In this document: positions 8,609 through 16,594 of the stretch, one piece after another
Layout of the letters: each line of letters begins with the position of its first letter
Position numbering within the stretch: the stretch's first letter is position 1
Assembly: GCF_000379765.1 (NCBI RefSeq)
Contig: NZ_KB903464.1
Span: forward strand, 1-41,934
From: Flexithrix dorotheae DSM 6795
GTDB lineage: Bacteria > Bacteroidota > Bacteroidia > Cytophagales > Flammeovirgaceae
Direction of reading: 5' to 3'
DNA: 41,934 nt
Notes under the pieces: model-generated
The model's database searches: none
Told to the model about the DNA's origin: nothing
The model's input: only the letters and a program-made list of their open reading frames with translations
Program-made: the position numbers and the translations under genes

Positions 8609-9573
8609 CTACTTATATGCTCAGTTAAATGATTCTCAAAATACTTTTGATAAATTTCCTCCAGACCATATTCCTTCCTCTGTACACCCATTACATCATA
8701 CCTTTTATCCACAAAAAAACGAACAATATCGGGGGTTATATCGGTATTGCAAACAATATCAATACTATTTCCCTCTACAGATATTTTTTGAACAGCCTCC
8801 AACATCAGCAGCTCTTTTTCATATGGCCAGGGAGTGGTTATGGTATTTTGTAAAGTAATACGTACTTCATAAGATTCATTGGTAAAAAGGTTATTGGAAA
8901 GTGAATTAATATTACCCTCTGTCAGGAGTTTTCCTTTTACAAAAATTCCCACCCTATCGCACACCTGTTGAACCTGATGTAGGTGATGGGAAGAAAGTAA
9001 TACGGTCAATTCCTGTTCACGACTTAGGCGTAAAATGAGTCTAAGGAAATCTTTGACTCCGCTAGGGTCAATACCAAGAGTTGGTTCATCTAATATGATC
9101 ACCTCCGGCTGCTTAATAAGTACCTCAGCAAGTCCTAGTCGCTGTTTCATGCCTCTTGAAAAGGTAGCTGTTTTTTTATGAAAGGCCTCCTTTTCCAGCC
9201 CTACCATTTGCAGAGTTTCTTCTGCACGCGCCTTTATTGATTCCCGAGGGATGTCATTCAATGAACCAATATATACGAGATTTTCCAGAGCAGTCATGTT
9301 ATCATAAAAATTGACGCTATCCGGTAAATAACCCACCCTCCTTTTTACAGCAATAGGTGCTTTTGTGGCATTATAACCACACACATTTACAGTTCCACCG
9401 GTAGGCTCTGTTAGTCCTAAAGCCATAAGAATGGTGGTAGTTTTACCTGCTCCGTTGGGCCCGAGTAACCCAAATATTTCTCCTTTCTTAATGCTGAGAT
9501 TCAACTGGTCAACGGCCTTGAAGGAACCATAGGATTTAGTAAGGTTCTTCAATTCTATTATTGGATTTTCCAT
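8605..9573 (-). CDS. ABC transporter ATP-binding protein
   Basis: A 322-residue ATPase that would energise the adjacent permease. Walker A GPNGAGKT is at 38-45, the signature FSRGMKQR at 138-145 (SRGM-type, common in ABC-2 drug or polymer exporters), Walker B VIILDEPTLGID at 158-169 and the switch histidine in SSHH near 197. After the nucleotide-binding domain there is a C-terminal extension of about 100 residues of the kind seen in ABC-2 exporter ATPases. It is the middle gene of a three-gene minus-strand operon: 8 bp after the NEW3 gene and overlapping the permease start by 4 bp. Confidence 0.95.
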   Translation of the reverse strand: MENPIIELKNLTKSYGSFKAVDQLNLSIKKGEIFGLLGPNGAGKTTTILMALGLTEPTGGTVNVCGYNATKAPIAVKRRVGYLPDSVNFYDNMTALENLVYIGSLNDIPRESIKARAEETLQMVGLEKEAFHKKTATFSRGMKQRLGLAEVLIKQPEVIILDEPTLGIDPSGVKDFLRLILRLSREQELTVLLSSHHLHQVQQVCDRVGIFVKGKLLTEGNINSLSNNLFTNESYEVRITLQNTITTPWPYEKELLMLEAVQKISVEGNSIDIVCNTDITPDIVRFFVDKRYDVMGVQRKEYGLEEIYQKYFENHLTEHISR

Positions 9574-9581
9574 AGCTCCGA

Positions 9582-10439
9582 TTATCTTCTGCCAAACTTA
9601 CGAATCAGGAACACAACAGTACCGATAGCAAGCAGAATTACTGCCATGCCAACCCACCCTGCTAACACAGATGTTTTTACTGTCATTCGGTAAGTAGCAG
9701 TGCTGGTTGATGCTGTGTTTTTTGCGGTAAATTTGCTAATATAATCTCCAGCTAAGGTTTTGTCTGGCACTTTCATAGTGGCGATTATCTCGGTAGTTTT
9801 GCCCGGTTCAAGTTGTTGAATTTCTGCAGGAGAAAAAGTTGCCTCCCACTTTGAAGGAGTTTGTGAAGACAGGGTAATATCCTCCAGGGCTAAAGTTCCC
9901 TTATTTTTTACTTCCAGGCGTATTTTTTTTTGTTCACCTTCAGTAATTTTGCCACTCAATAGCCCTGTTGGGGTGGTAAGTTCGATTTCATAAGAGCCTT
10001 TCACCACAGCCTCCAGATCGAGCTGTAAGTTCTCATTTTCTGAGGTAGCATATACCGGAATTTTATACTTTGAAGGCTGTGCCCCGTAGGCAGCATTTAT
10101 TTCAATGTTAATACTTTCCTTTTTATCGGGGTCTATTTTAATGGAAGTTACCCGGCTGCCCTGAACCTTAAAGGCGACTCTCCATCCCTGGGGAGCATTT
10201 GCTTTCAACTCATACACCTGAGCCTTATCTGAGCCATTTTGAAGTGTAGACTGGAAACGAAAGGTTTCGTTCACAGGTGCTTCAATATTAATAAGCCGTG
10301 AGGTAAATGAAGAAGCGTTATTTTGGTCTTGTGCAAGGACCTGTGAATTCAATAAATAAGTAAGAAAAAATAAACCAAATAGAAATAAAAAAATGTTGGT
10401 TATCCTAAAGTTTGTTGTTTTAAAATTATCTACTAACAT
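9582..10439 (-). CDS. NEW3-domain membrane-anchored extracytoplasmic protein
   Basis: A 285-residue protein with a signal peptide at about 1-36 (hydrophobic core IFLFLFGLFFLTYLL, cleavage probably after VLAQ). Two beta-sandwich repeats at about 45-135 and 150-255 resemble the NEW3/COG1470 type (PQGWRVAF and PSKWEATF, with GKTTEIIATMKVPD and GDYISKFTA). A C-terminal membrane helix at about 258-280 is followed by RKFGRR. It is expected to be anchored in the inner membrane with the sandwich domains outside. Proteins of this type are commonly encoded with an ABC-2 ATPase and permease, as here, and are thought to be accessory parts of the exporter. The exact function is unknown. Confidence 0.82.
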   Translation of the reverse strand: MLVDNFKTTNFRITNIFLFLFGLFFLTYLLNSQVLAQDQNNASSFTSRLINIEAPVNETFRFQSTLQNGSDKAQVYELKANAPQGWRVAFKVQGSRVTSIKIDPDKKESINIEINAAYGAQPSKYKIPVYATSENENLQLDLEAVVKGSYEIELTTPTGLLSGKITEGEQKKIRLEVKNKGTLALEDITLSSQTPSKWEATFSPAEIQQLEPGKTTEIIATMKVPDKTLAGDYISKFTAKNTASTSTATYRMTVKTSVLAGWVGMAVILLAIGTVVFLIRKFGRR

Positions 10440-10485
10440 AGTACAATAAGTAAAAATTATTTATAATAAAATTTAAGTTTGCCTT

Positions 10486-10516
10486 TTATCAATTGATAAC
10501 TTTTCGCCAAATTTGG
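10486..10516. promoter_or_regulatory. Two adjacent palindromes in a divergent promoter region
   Basis: TTATCAATTGATAA (10486-10499) is a perfect 14-bp palindrome, and CCAAATTTGG (10507-10516) is a perfect 10-bp palindrome 7 bp further on. They lie between the divergent NEW3/ABC operon and the Crp/Fnr-type gene. Crp/Fnr proteins bind palindromes of about this size, so an autoregulatory or shared operator is plausible. Binding is an inference. Confidence 0.4.
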
Positions 10517-10631
10517 AATTACAATTTTATATATGCCAAAAAAATCTTACAAAAAAATAACTTTTTTTAACAGCTCTACTCGTGCTCAGGGACATTATCG
10601 AAAAAAGGCATAAATAAATATCCAATGAAGT

Positions 10632-11366
10632 TTGGTTGAACAATATCTGTTTAAAAGGTTCTCGGACTTATCTGAAGTTATTAAAAAAACCACCCATTTT
10701 TTTGTAATTTTAAGCGGACTATTTACCTTGAAATTAACCACACAGCGTCACTTAATTACAATTAAATTCGAACATCAATTGACCATTTTAGAAAGCATAT
10801 TAATAGATAAAATAGGGCTTACTTTTGAGGAGTTTTCAGTTGTAAATCCTTTCGTCCAAAAAAGACTACTCAAGAAAAAAGAGCTAATCATAAAAGCGGG
10901 GGACACTTGTTCTTTCATAGGTTTTTTAGAATCGGGAACACTTCGATCTTATGTGCTTAAAAATGGTGCGGAATTCAATGTAGATTTTTATTTTCCAGGT
11001 TCGATCGTAAGTGCCTACACCAGTTTTCTTGAGCAAAAACCAACTGACGGTTTTATTCAGACTATTTCCGAATCAGTGTTATACACTTTGCCTTATTCGG
11101 ATTTTCAAATCCTTCTTAAGCAGGATACCAGATATTACAAAATTGCCAGGTATATTGCCGAAACGCTATTCATAAAAAAGTGCAAAAGGGAAAAATCTTT
11201 ATTGATGGACTCCGCAAATGAAAGGTATAAATATCTTCTCGGGCTTTATCCAACTATAGAGCAGGATGTACCCCAATATCATATAGCATCCTATCTTGGC
11301 ATTAAGCCAGAATCACTTAGCAGAATTAAATCCTTAACCTACATCAATGAAAAAGATGGGTCGTAA
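10632..11366 (+). CDS. Crp/Fnr-family transcriptional regulator
   Basis: A cyclic-nucleotide-binding-like domain with the pattern KKKELIIKAGD, then FIGFLESGTLRSY and VDFYFPGSIVSAYTSF, a dimerisation helix, and a C-terminal helix-turn-helix (IASYLGIKPESLSRIKS). This is the layout of the Bacteroidota Crp/Fnr group that regulates stress or antibiotic responses. No Cys cluster for an Fnr iron-sulphur site is visible, and the effector is unknown. The start is doubtful: the frame can begin at TTG 10632, but family homology begins only around residue 50. An in-frame TTG at 10779 would give about 195 residues, close to the usual family length. A promoter-like sequence inside the longer reading supports the later start. 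A cupin gene follows after 36 bp. Confidence 0.85.
   Translation: MVEQYLFKRFSDLSEVIKKTTHFFVILSGLFTLKLTTQRHLITIKFEHQLTILESILIDKIGLTFEEFSVVNPFVQKRLLKKKELIIKAGDTCSFIGFLESGTLRSYVLKNGAEFNVDFYFPGSIVSAYTSFLEQKPTDGFIQTISESVLYTLPYSDFQILLKQDTRYYKIARYIAETLFIKKCKREKSLLMDSANERYKYLLGLYPTIEQDVPQYHIASYLGIKPESLSRIKSLTYINEKDGS
10701..10731 (+). promoter_or_regulatory. Possible promoter of the Crp/Fnr-cupin genes
   Basis: TTTG at 10701-10704, 19 bp, then TACCTTGA at 10724-10731. This is close to the Bacteroidota TTTG-N19-TAnnTTTG consensus, with the -7 TTTG shortened to TTG. If used, transcription would begin near 10738 and translation at TTG 10779. Confidence 0.35.
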
Positions 11367-11402
11367 AAATAGTTTTGTGATGAATTTCAAAATCATAAAA
11401 CA

Positions 11403-11810
11403 ATGAAACTATTTTCTATTCTTATCTTTCTTTTTCTGACCACATCCATGTGTACCCCACCAAAACAGGGAAAAATTACCAGAAAAACATTATTGGATGT
11501 GAGTTTTCCTCAAAGAAATGTATCTCTTATTAAAATTGTTGAGGTAGAACTTCCTGTAGGGCAAAAAGCACCCATTCATCAACATCCCTGCCCGGTATTG
11601 GGGCAAATAATTTCAGGAACCTGTCTGATGGAAGTTGAAGGAGAGGAATCAAGGGTTTTGCAGGCAGGTGAGGCTTTTTATGAACCAGCGGGAAGGCCTA
11701 TTATTCATTTTGATAACCTTTCAGAAGAGGAGCCATTAAAATTTGTAGCCTACTATCTCACCAATGGAGAAAGGAATTTAATTGAGATGTTGGAAGTTAA
11801 AAAAAGGTAG
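11403..11810 (+). CDS. Secreted cupin-domain protein
   Basis: A 135-residue single-domain cupin with an N-terminal hydrophobic leader (residues 1-16) and Cys17 at a position that might be a poor lipobox (TSMC), so it is probably exported. Cupin motif 1 is visible as G53...His59-x-His61 with the usual Glu not evident. Motif 2 is G89-x5-P95-A-G97 with His102 and Asn105. Three histidines could hold a metal ion. Such small cupins may be enzymes or binding proteins; the substrate is unknown. It lies 36 bp after the Crp/Fnr gene and may share its transcript. Confidence 0.82.
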   Translation: MKLFSILIFLFLTTSMCTPPKQGKITRKTLLDVSFPQRNVSLIKIVEVELPVGQKAPIHQHPCPVLGQIISGTCLMEVEGEESRVLQAGEAFYEPAGRPIIHFDNLSEEEPLKFVAYYLTNGERNLIEMLEVKKR

Positions 11811-11968
11811 GAGCTTGTATAATTTTAGTTTTCAGGCAAAAACCTTCGGTTTTGGGTGCTCACGGAACAAAAAAAGTTGTAAAGGATTACTGCATTTTTT
11901 CTACATTACCCTGGATTTTCCAACTTATTTTGGAGGTCATTTATCCATTGAGACCAGGGAGGTTTGTT

Positions 11969-12082
11969 ATGGAAAATTTATCCATAAAGCTTATTATTGC
12001 CTTGATCATTATTATTTCAGGATTTGTACCTGGATTATTAAAACTTACTCAAAAGCATGGACCTAAAAACGAAATTAAATAA
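11969..12082 (+). CDS. Candidate 37-residue single-helix membrane protein
   Basis: Starts at ATG 11969 with an unusually good ribosome-binding site for this group (GGGAGG at 11957-11962, 6-nt spacing). The product begins MENLSIKLIIALIIIISGFV and ends LKLTQKHGPKNEIK. It has one membrane-spanning helix (about 6-24) and a short basic tail, and is not a known family to me. The end overlaps the start of the RidA-family gene by 26 bp, which would couple their translation. The reading frame continues upstream to about 11852, but only the part after the ribosome-binding site looks protein-like. It could be a chance frame serving only to bring ribosomes to the next gene. Confidence 0.45.
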   Translation: MENLSIKLIIALIIIISGFVPGLLKLTQKHGPKNEIK

Positions 12083-12512
12083 ATTGGATCTGGATCTTCC
12101 CGAAGTTTCCATACCAGGAGGAAACTATACCTCAGTCAATATTAGAGGAAATGTGGCCTATGTAGCCATTCAATTCCCCATTCACAATGGAGAATTTCAA
12201 TACCAGGGTCGATTGGGCGATCAGGTTTCTACAGAGAATGGCTATAAAGCCATGCAACTTTGTGGATTGAATGTACTGGCACAAATAGCCAATAAAATAG
12301 GATTTGATCAGGTACTCGGCTTAAACCATATTGATATCTATTACAGAGCGGTTTCACAGTGGGATGAAAGCCCTAAAGTGGCGAATGGAGCCTCTGATCT
12401 TTTTGTGAATGTACTGGAGGAAAAAGGGACTCATTCAAGGGCTATTTTCGGTGTTGAAAATTTACCCCGAAATTTTAGTGTGGGTTTAACCAGCTCCTGG
12501 ACTTTGTTTTAA
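12057..12512 (+). CDS. RidA/YjgF-family protein (YjgF-like subgroup)
   Basis: A 151-residue protein with the RidA fold pattern: PGGNYTSVNIRGNVAYVAIQFP at the first strands, GRLGDQVSTENGYKAMQLCGLNVLAQIANKIG helix, LNHIDIYYRAVSQWDESPKVANGASDLFVNVL, and HSRAIFGVENLPRNFSVGLTSSW at the end. RidA proper hydrolyses reactive 2-aminoacrylate-type imines using an arginine. Here the usual RidA arginine context at the end is changed (the segment reads HSRAIFGVENLP). It therefore belongs to a related subgroup whose activity is not established. Trimeric and cytoplasmic by family. It is encoded after the cupin and the small membrane protein. Confidence 0.88.
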   Translation: MDLKTKLNKLDLDLPEVSIPGGNYTSVNIRGNVAYVAIQFPIHNGEFQYQGRLGDQVSTENGYKAMQLCGLNVLAQIANKIGFDQVLGLNHIDIYYRAVSQWDESPKVANGASDLFVNVLEEKGTHSRAIFGVENLPRNFSVGLTSSWTLF

Positions 12513-12640
12513 TCCACTGCTCATTTCAGACAAAATTGGTATATATTTTTTAACTTTAAATAAAGGACATCTACCTGTAAGCCACCTGGAATTGCTTAAA
12601 AAGGTAAGCAACCGAATACTTTATTTAAATCCCAAAGAAA

Positions 12641-13381
12641 ATGAACCCATCAAAAATCCTTGAATTAATTAGTCGTGGAAGAACGGATTATATTGTAGAG
12701 TTAATGAAACTACCGAACTGGACCGAACTGCTCAAGCAAGGCGAGGTAAATCCTCTGCAATGGTTGGTTTATTATAATGATGTTACAGGATTGCGAAGTG
12801 TTTTAGCGCATGAGGGTACGCTTGAAAATTTAAATATCAATGAGGAATTGGGAAATGCAGCTTTTTTTGGCCATTGGAAAGTGTGTGATTTTTTAATTAA
12901 TCATGGGGCTGATGTAAATTATCAGGTAGAAGGAACAAAAGAAACACCCCTTCATAATGCGCTGGCTAAAGCAGGCAGACCATATTATTTTTATGTGGTG
13001 AAGCTATTAGTGGAAAAAGGAGCAAATATTAATGCCAGGACAAATCCAGGTATAGAAACGGGAGCATTTATGCGTGATGCACGGACAAAGGGAGAAACTC
13101 CGCTTCACAGAGCCGCAGCCTATGCTGATGAACATACGATTGCTTTCCTGATTGCAAATGGGGCCGATAAACAGGCAAAGGATGATCATGGGGATTCCCC
13201 TTTAAGTTGGGCCAGCCAACATCTCAGACCAGGCCGAATTTTGGCTTTGCTAACTTATGATCAATTCAGGGTATCTGAGAAACATAAAACAATCAATGTA
13301 AGCGATCACGGACATGGTTGGGGAAACACTATGGATTGGAATTTGGTCGGGGATTATTTACCTGAAAATTATCCTGAATAG
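12641..13381 (+). CDS. Ankyrin-repeat protein
   Basis: A 246-residue cytoplasmic protein (no signal peptide). Ankyrin repeats are visible at about 69-98 (LGNAAFFGHWKVCDFLINHGADVN), 102-134 (TPLHNALAKAG...LLVEKGANINAR) and 152-182 (TPLHRAAAYADEHTIAFLIANGADKQAKD), with a fourth partial one starting DDHGDSPLSWASQ. A C-terminal region of about 45 residues is rich in His, Gly and Trp (VSDHGHGWGNTMDWNLVGDYLPEN) and is not repeat-like. Ankyrin repeats mediate protein-protein contacts; the partner is unknown. It is separated from the RidA-family gene by 128 bp and may have its own promoter. Confidence 0.9.
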   Translation: MNPSKILELISRGRTDYIVELMKLPNWTELLKQGEVNPLQWLVYYNDVTGLRSVLAHEGTLENLNINEELGNAAFFGHWKVCDFLINHGADVNYQVEGTKETPLHNALAKAGRPYYFYVVKLLVEKGANINARTNPGIETGAFMRDARTKGETPLHRAAAYADEHTIAFLIANGADKQAKDDHGDSPLSWASQHLRPGRILALLTYDQFRVSEKHKTINVSDHGHGWGNTMDWNLVGDYLPENYPE

Positions 13382-13709
13382 TGTAATCAGGAATTCATTA
13401 ATTAAATAGTTATTTTTTATTGAATCATGCTCTAAGGAAACCTCCTGTTTCTATTTTTTATTCTAAAAATAATCTTCATTTCTCTTTACTATATTTTTCC
13501 ATTTTTGTTAAATGGGCTATTTGGTTTTGGCTTTGCTGTTTTCTTTTCTGTTATTTCAAAACCCTGGTTTATCAGCAAAAGCCAGTGATTGATTTGGGTA
13601 CATGCCAACTAAAATTTTTTACGGATAGTCCATTTGGGTGATATGCATAGTACTAAAAACAAACATTTAAAAAAGACAAAGTAGAATTTTAACCACTGAA
13701 TGAATTACA
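13382..13709. other. Intergenic stretch before the GH28 gene
   Basis: A 328-bp gap. A TTG-initiated frame at 13420-13641 is open but gives an unconvincing, aromatic-rich sequence with no family resemblance. I saw no strong hairpin. TTTG at 13633 could be a -33 element but no good -7 element follows at the right distance. Confidence 0.45.
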
Positions 13710-15338
13710 ATGGGTCGGAGAATATCTAAATTAGGGGAGGCATATTTTTATGACAAACAGAATTTTCAGCATTGTGAAAATTCCATAAAGGATTCGTTTT
13801 TTAAATTATCTTTCCGCTTAAAAATATGTACAATACTGCTCATTTTTGTTTCGGGAAGCTCAGTATATGGCCAATTTCTAAATGTTCTTGATTTTGGAGC
13901 GATAGGGGACGGGGTAACTGATAACACCAAAAATATTCAAAAAGCAATTGATGAATGTTCCAAAACTGGGGAAAAGGTCTATTTCCCAGCGGGTGAATTC
14001 CTTACCGGCACAATCATTTTGAAAAGTAATGTAACAATTTTCCTTTCCAGGAATACTAAAATTTTGGGGCATACCGATATCGAAAAGTATCCTTTACTTG
14101 ATCCTGGAATTCGATTTTACGGTGAAAAAAAAGCGAAACGCAGCCTGTTTTTTGCCAAAAATTCGGAAAATATTTCAATTGAAGGTGAAGGTACAATTGA
14201 CGGGCAGGGAGCCACCTTTACAAAGCCTGAAAACAATAAAATTCGACCATATTTACTGTGGTTTGCCAATTGCAAACAAATTAGTGTAAAGAATGTGAGC
14301 TTAAGAAATTCTGGGTATTGGATGCAGCATTACCTCGGTTGTGAATATGTGCTGATAGATCATATTAATGTGTGGAATCATTCCAATAAAAATAATGATA
14401 TGATTGACATTGATGGGTGCAAATACGTTACGATCTCCAATGTTGTCGGGGATGCTGATGATGATGGCATTACCATTAAAAGTACCTCTCCGCTTAGTTC
14501 TGAATATATCACCATTACCAATTGTATCATTAGTAGTCATTGCAATGCCATTAAGTGTGGGACGGAATCAACGGGAGGATTCAAAAATATAGTTATTTCT
14601 AATTGTGTAGTGAGGCCTTCCCTAAAAAAGGATGTAATTTATGGGAAACCAGCCGGAATCAGTGGTATTTCTCTGGAACTTGTAGATGGAGGAATTATGG
14701 AAAATATTTCCATAAATAACATTACTATGGAAGGGCCGGAAGTACCAGTTTTTTTGCGCCTGGGCAATCGGGCACGGAAACATCAGGAAGATGCCCCCGA
14801 ACCTCCTTTAGGACGTATGAATAATATTAACATCGCAAACATCATTGCTACAAATGCAGGTATAACGGGTTGTGCGATTACCGGTATTCCAAAATCACAA
14901 ATTGAAAATGTTTCACTCAGCAATATTTTAATTGAAGCAAAGGGTGGAGGAAATGCAGGTGACATGATGAAACCCGTAGAAGAAGCAGAATCCAAATATC
15001 CTGAAGCTACTATGTTTGGTCAACTTCCTGCTTACGGTTTTTATATCAGACATGCCAGGGGTATCAAACTTAATAATGTAACTTTAAAGTACAAGGAACA
15101 TGAAAAAAGACCAGGTATAATTTTGTCAAATACAGCAAAGTTTAATTTTTCAGACCTTGATATTCAGACTGCACCAGAAAGCAATGCTGCAATTTATGTG
15201 GAGAAAAGTAAAAACGGCCTGATTACAAATACCAATCATTTTTACCCATCAAAACATTTTTTATGGAAGGATGAAAGATCTGAAAACATCAAGCTATTAA
15301 ACAGCTTTTTTAGTGAAATAACCAAACCGATAAAATAG
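13710..15338 (+). CDS. Secreted glycoside hydrolase family 28 (polygalacturonase-like)
   Basis: A 542-residue right-handed beta-helix enzyme. The N-terminal pectate-lyase-3-like segment reads NVLDFGAIGDGVTDNTKNIQKAID (58-81). The GH28 catalytic region has NND-MID-ID (228-235, the N-x-D site), DADDDGITIKS (248-258, the Asp pair) and SHCNAIKCGTESTGGFKN (276-293), in place of the classical GHG motif. Members of this subgroup cut pectin-type polymers (homogalacturonan or rhamnogalacturonan). The signal peptide core is at about 37-54 (ICTILLIFVSGSSVYGQ). An odd 35-residue extension precedes it, with no other ATG, GTG or TTG in frame before the core. A stem-loop terminator follows. No other pectin genes are nearby, so the gene appears isolated. 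Confidence 0.9.
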   Translation: MGRRISKLGEAYFYDKQNFQHCENSIKDSFFKLSFRLKICTILLIFVSGSSVYGQFLNVLDFGAIGDGVTDNTKNIQKAIDECSKTGEKVYFPAGEFLTGTIILKSNVTIFLSRNTKILGHTDIEKYPLLDPGIRFYGEKKAKRSLFFAKNSENISIEGEGTIDGQGATFTKPENNKIRPYLLWFANCKQISVKNVSLRNSGYWMQHYLGCEYVLIDHINVWNHSNKNNDMIDIDGCKYVTISNVVGDADDDGITIKSTSPLSSEYITITNCIISSHCNAIKCGTESTGGFKNIVISNCVVRPSLKKDVIYGKPAGISGISLELVDGGIMENISINNITMEGPEVPVFLRLGNRARKHQEDAPEPPLGRMNNINIANIIATNAGITGCAITGIPKSQIENVSLSNILIEAKGGGNAGDMMKPVEEAESKYPEATMFGQLPAYGFYIRHARGIKLNNVTLKYKEHEKRPGIILSNTAKFNFSDLDIQTAPESNAAIYVEKSKNGLITNTNHFYPSKHFLWKDERSENIKLLNSFFSEITKPIK

Positions 15339-15360
15339 TTTATATTGACATAATAAAACG

Positions 15361-15396
15361 TTTAAAATATATTCGTCTACGCAAATATATTTTAAA
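15361..15396 (+). terminator. Terminator of the GH28 gene
   Basis: A perfect 13-bp stem (TTTAAAATATATT at 15361-15373 with 15384-15396) and a 10-nt loop, followed shortly by CTTTTTCC. It lies 23 bp after the stop codon. Confidence 0.7.
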
Positions 15397-15979
15397 TAGA
15401 CTTTTTCCTCCCCATATTTTCAGCAGTGCCATCTAGTTGAACTTAAAGTAGATCAGGTAGCATTGAAAGGACCTTTCTGTTCATAATTGATTATTATATT
15501 AATTAGTCTCACTTTTTATGAACAGTATCCCATTACCGTATTCCTTAGAGAGGGTTTTAATCAAAATCAATCGACAGCAGTTCTTCTTAGGTACGAATCG
15601 CACTCAAATCTTTAAAAATATGATTTTTGGAAGAATGATGTAAACTTGAGTTTGTATTTAATGGCCAACCATTGTAAGATCATCCAAATTTCCAGATATT
15701 AAATCTTTGTCTAATTTCCTTTCTCCCGGAGGTTTATATTTTTTTATAATTGTCAATCCAAATATTTATAAAAGTGACAACTGCCATTTTATGGCGATAT
15801 TACACATTGTTAAAACAAAATTTTAAGTAAGTATAATATTAAAATTCAGAACTATATTTTTATCGATTTTTTAACTGATATAGTTAACATTAATTAAACA
15901 TTTATTTAACATTAAATTAACACATAAAACCGCATATGCAAATACATTTGTAGTATCTACCAACCTTAAATATTATGCT
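15397..15979. other. Intergenic stretch with a 10-bp inverted repeat
   Basis: No gene recognised on either strand. CTGTTCATAA at 15477-15486 is complementary to 15516-15525 (29-bp spacer). The last part is very AT-rich and holds the promoter candidate of the following gene. Confidence 0.45.
15943..15950 (+). promoter_or_regulatory. Bacteroidota-type -7 promoter element
   Basis: TACATTTG matches TAnnTTTG exactly, 30 bp before the protease start codon. The -33 region reads TTAAC at about 15917, a weak match to TTTG. Confidence 0.45.
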
Positions 15980-16489
15980 ATGAAATTATTTCTACTTGCT
16001 GTTTGCTTCATCAGTACTTTACTTATTGATAAACCTGAGAAAAAAAACAGTCATTTTTTAATCAGTGATACTACCAGTTATAATACCGTAAAGGAAACCA
16101 AAATTCTAAACAAAACGGGGTTGCCTATAATAGAAGGAACATTGAATGGAAAAAAAGCTTATTTTTTATTAGACACTGGGTCAAGTATGAGCCTGCTCAA
16201 CTCTCAGGATGCTAAAAATTATGGGTTTAAACTCTGGAGTAAAAACAATATTTCAATTTCGGGTATAGGTGGAAGAGGTGCTTCGATTTGGGCAGTTATA
16301 AAAGCCGAAATTAAAATAGGAGACAAAAATATCAAGGGTATGTCTAATGCGCTGAATATTAGCGGTATAGAACAGTTTCTCAGGAAAAAGACTAGATATC
16401 ATATTTCCGGAATAATAGGCTCAGATGTGATGCAAAAACATGGGTTTGTGGTGGATTATACCGAAGGAAAATGTGTCATCAAAAAATGA
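15980..16489 (+). CDS. Exported retropepsin-like aspartyl protease
   Basis: A 169-residue protein with a hydrophobic leader at 1-16, so probably exported. The single retropepsin-like domain shows the catalytic loop FLLDTGSSMSLL (62-73, catalytic Asp65), a flap-like segment ISGIGGRGASIW and the second conserved block GIIGSDVMQKHGFVVDY (144-160). Family members of this size must dimerise to make the two-Asp active site. It has a promoter candidate upstream, lies convergent to the large kinase gene, and is the only gene of its transcript. Its target is unknown. Confidence 0.88.
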   Translation: MKLFLLAVCFISTLLIDKPEKKNSHFLISDTTSYNTVKETKILNKTGLPIIEGTLNGKKAYFLLDTGSSMSLLNSQDAKNYGFKLWSKNNISISGIGGRGASIWAVIKAEIKIGDKNIKGMSNALNISGIEQFLRKKTRYHISGIIGSDVMQKHGFVVDYTEGKCVIKK

Positions 16490-16594
16490 CTTAATAATTT
16501 AGCATTTTTTTCTGTTGTCATCTGCTGACATTATCCTTAGGTTTTGGCTCTTTTTCATGATGATCCATTTTTCATTATTTCCATCATACCAAGA

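Noticed and set aside
8583-8858. Plus-strand frames of 91 and 74 residues
   Set aside because: They lie opposite the coding strand of the ABC ATPase gene, which has clear motifs; low-complexity, shadow-type sequences.
11782-12066. 94-residue frame overlapping the end of the cupin gene
   Set aside because: It starts inside the cupin gene in another frame, is rich in Cys, Tyr and His with no pattern, and competes with the better-supported short frame at 11969.
13420-13641. 73-residue TTG-initiated frame before the GH28 gene
   Set aside because: Non-ATG start, aromatic-rich composition with no domain, no ribosome-binding site, and it lies in an intergenic gap with no conserved-looking segment.
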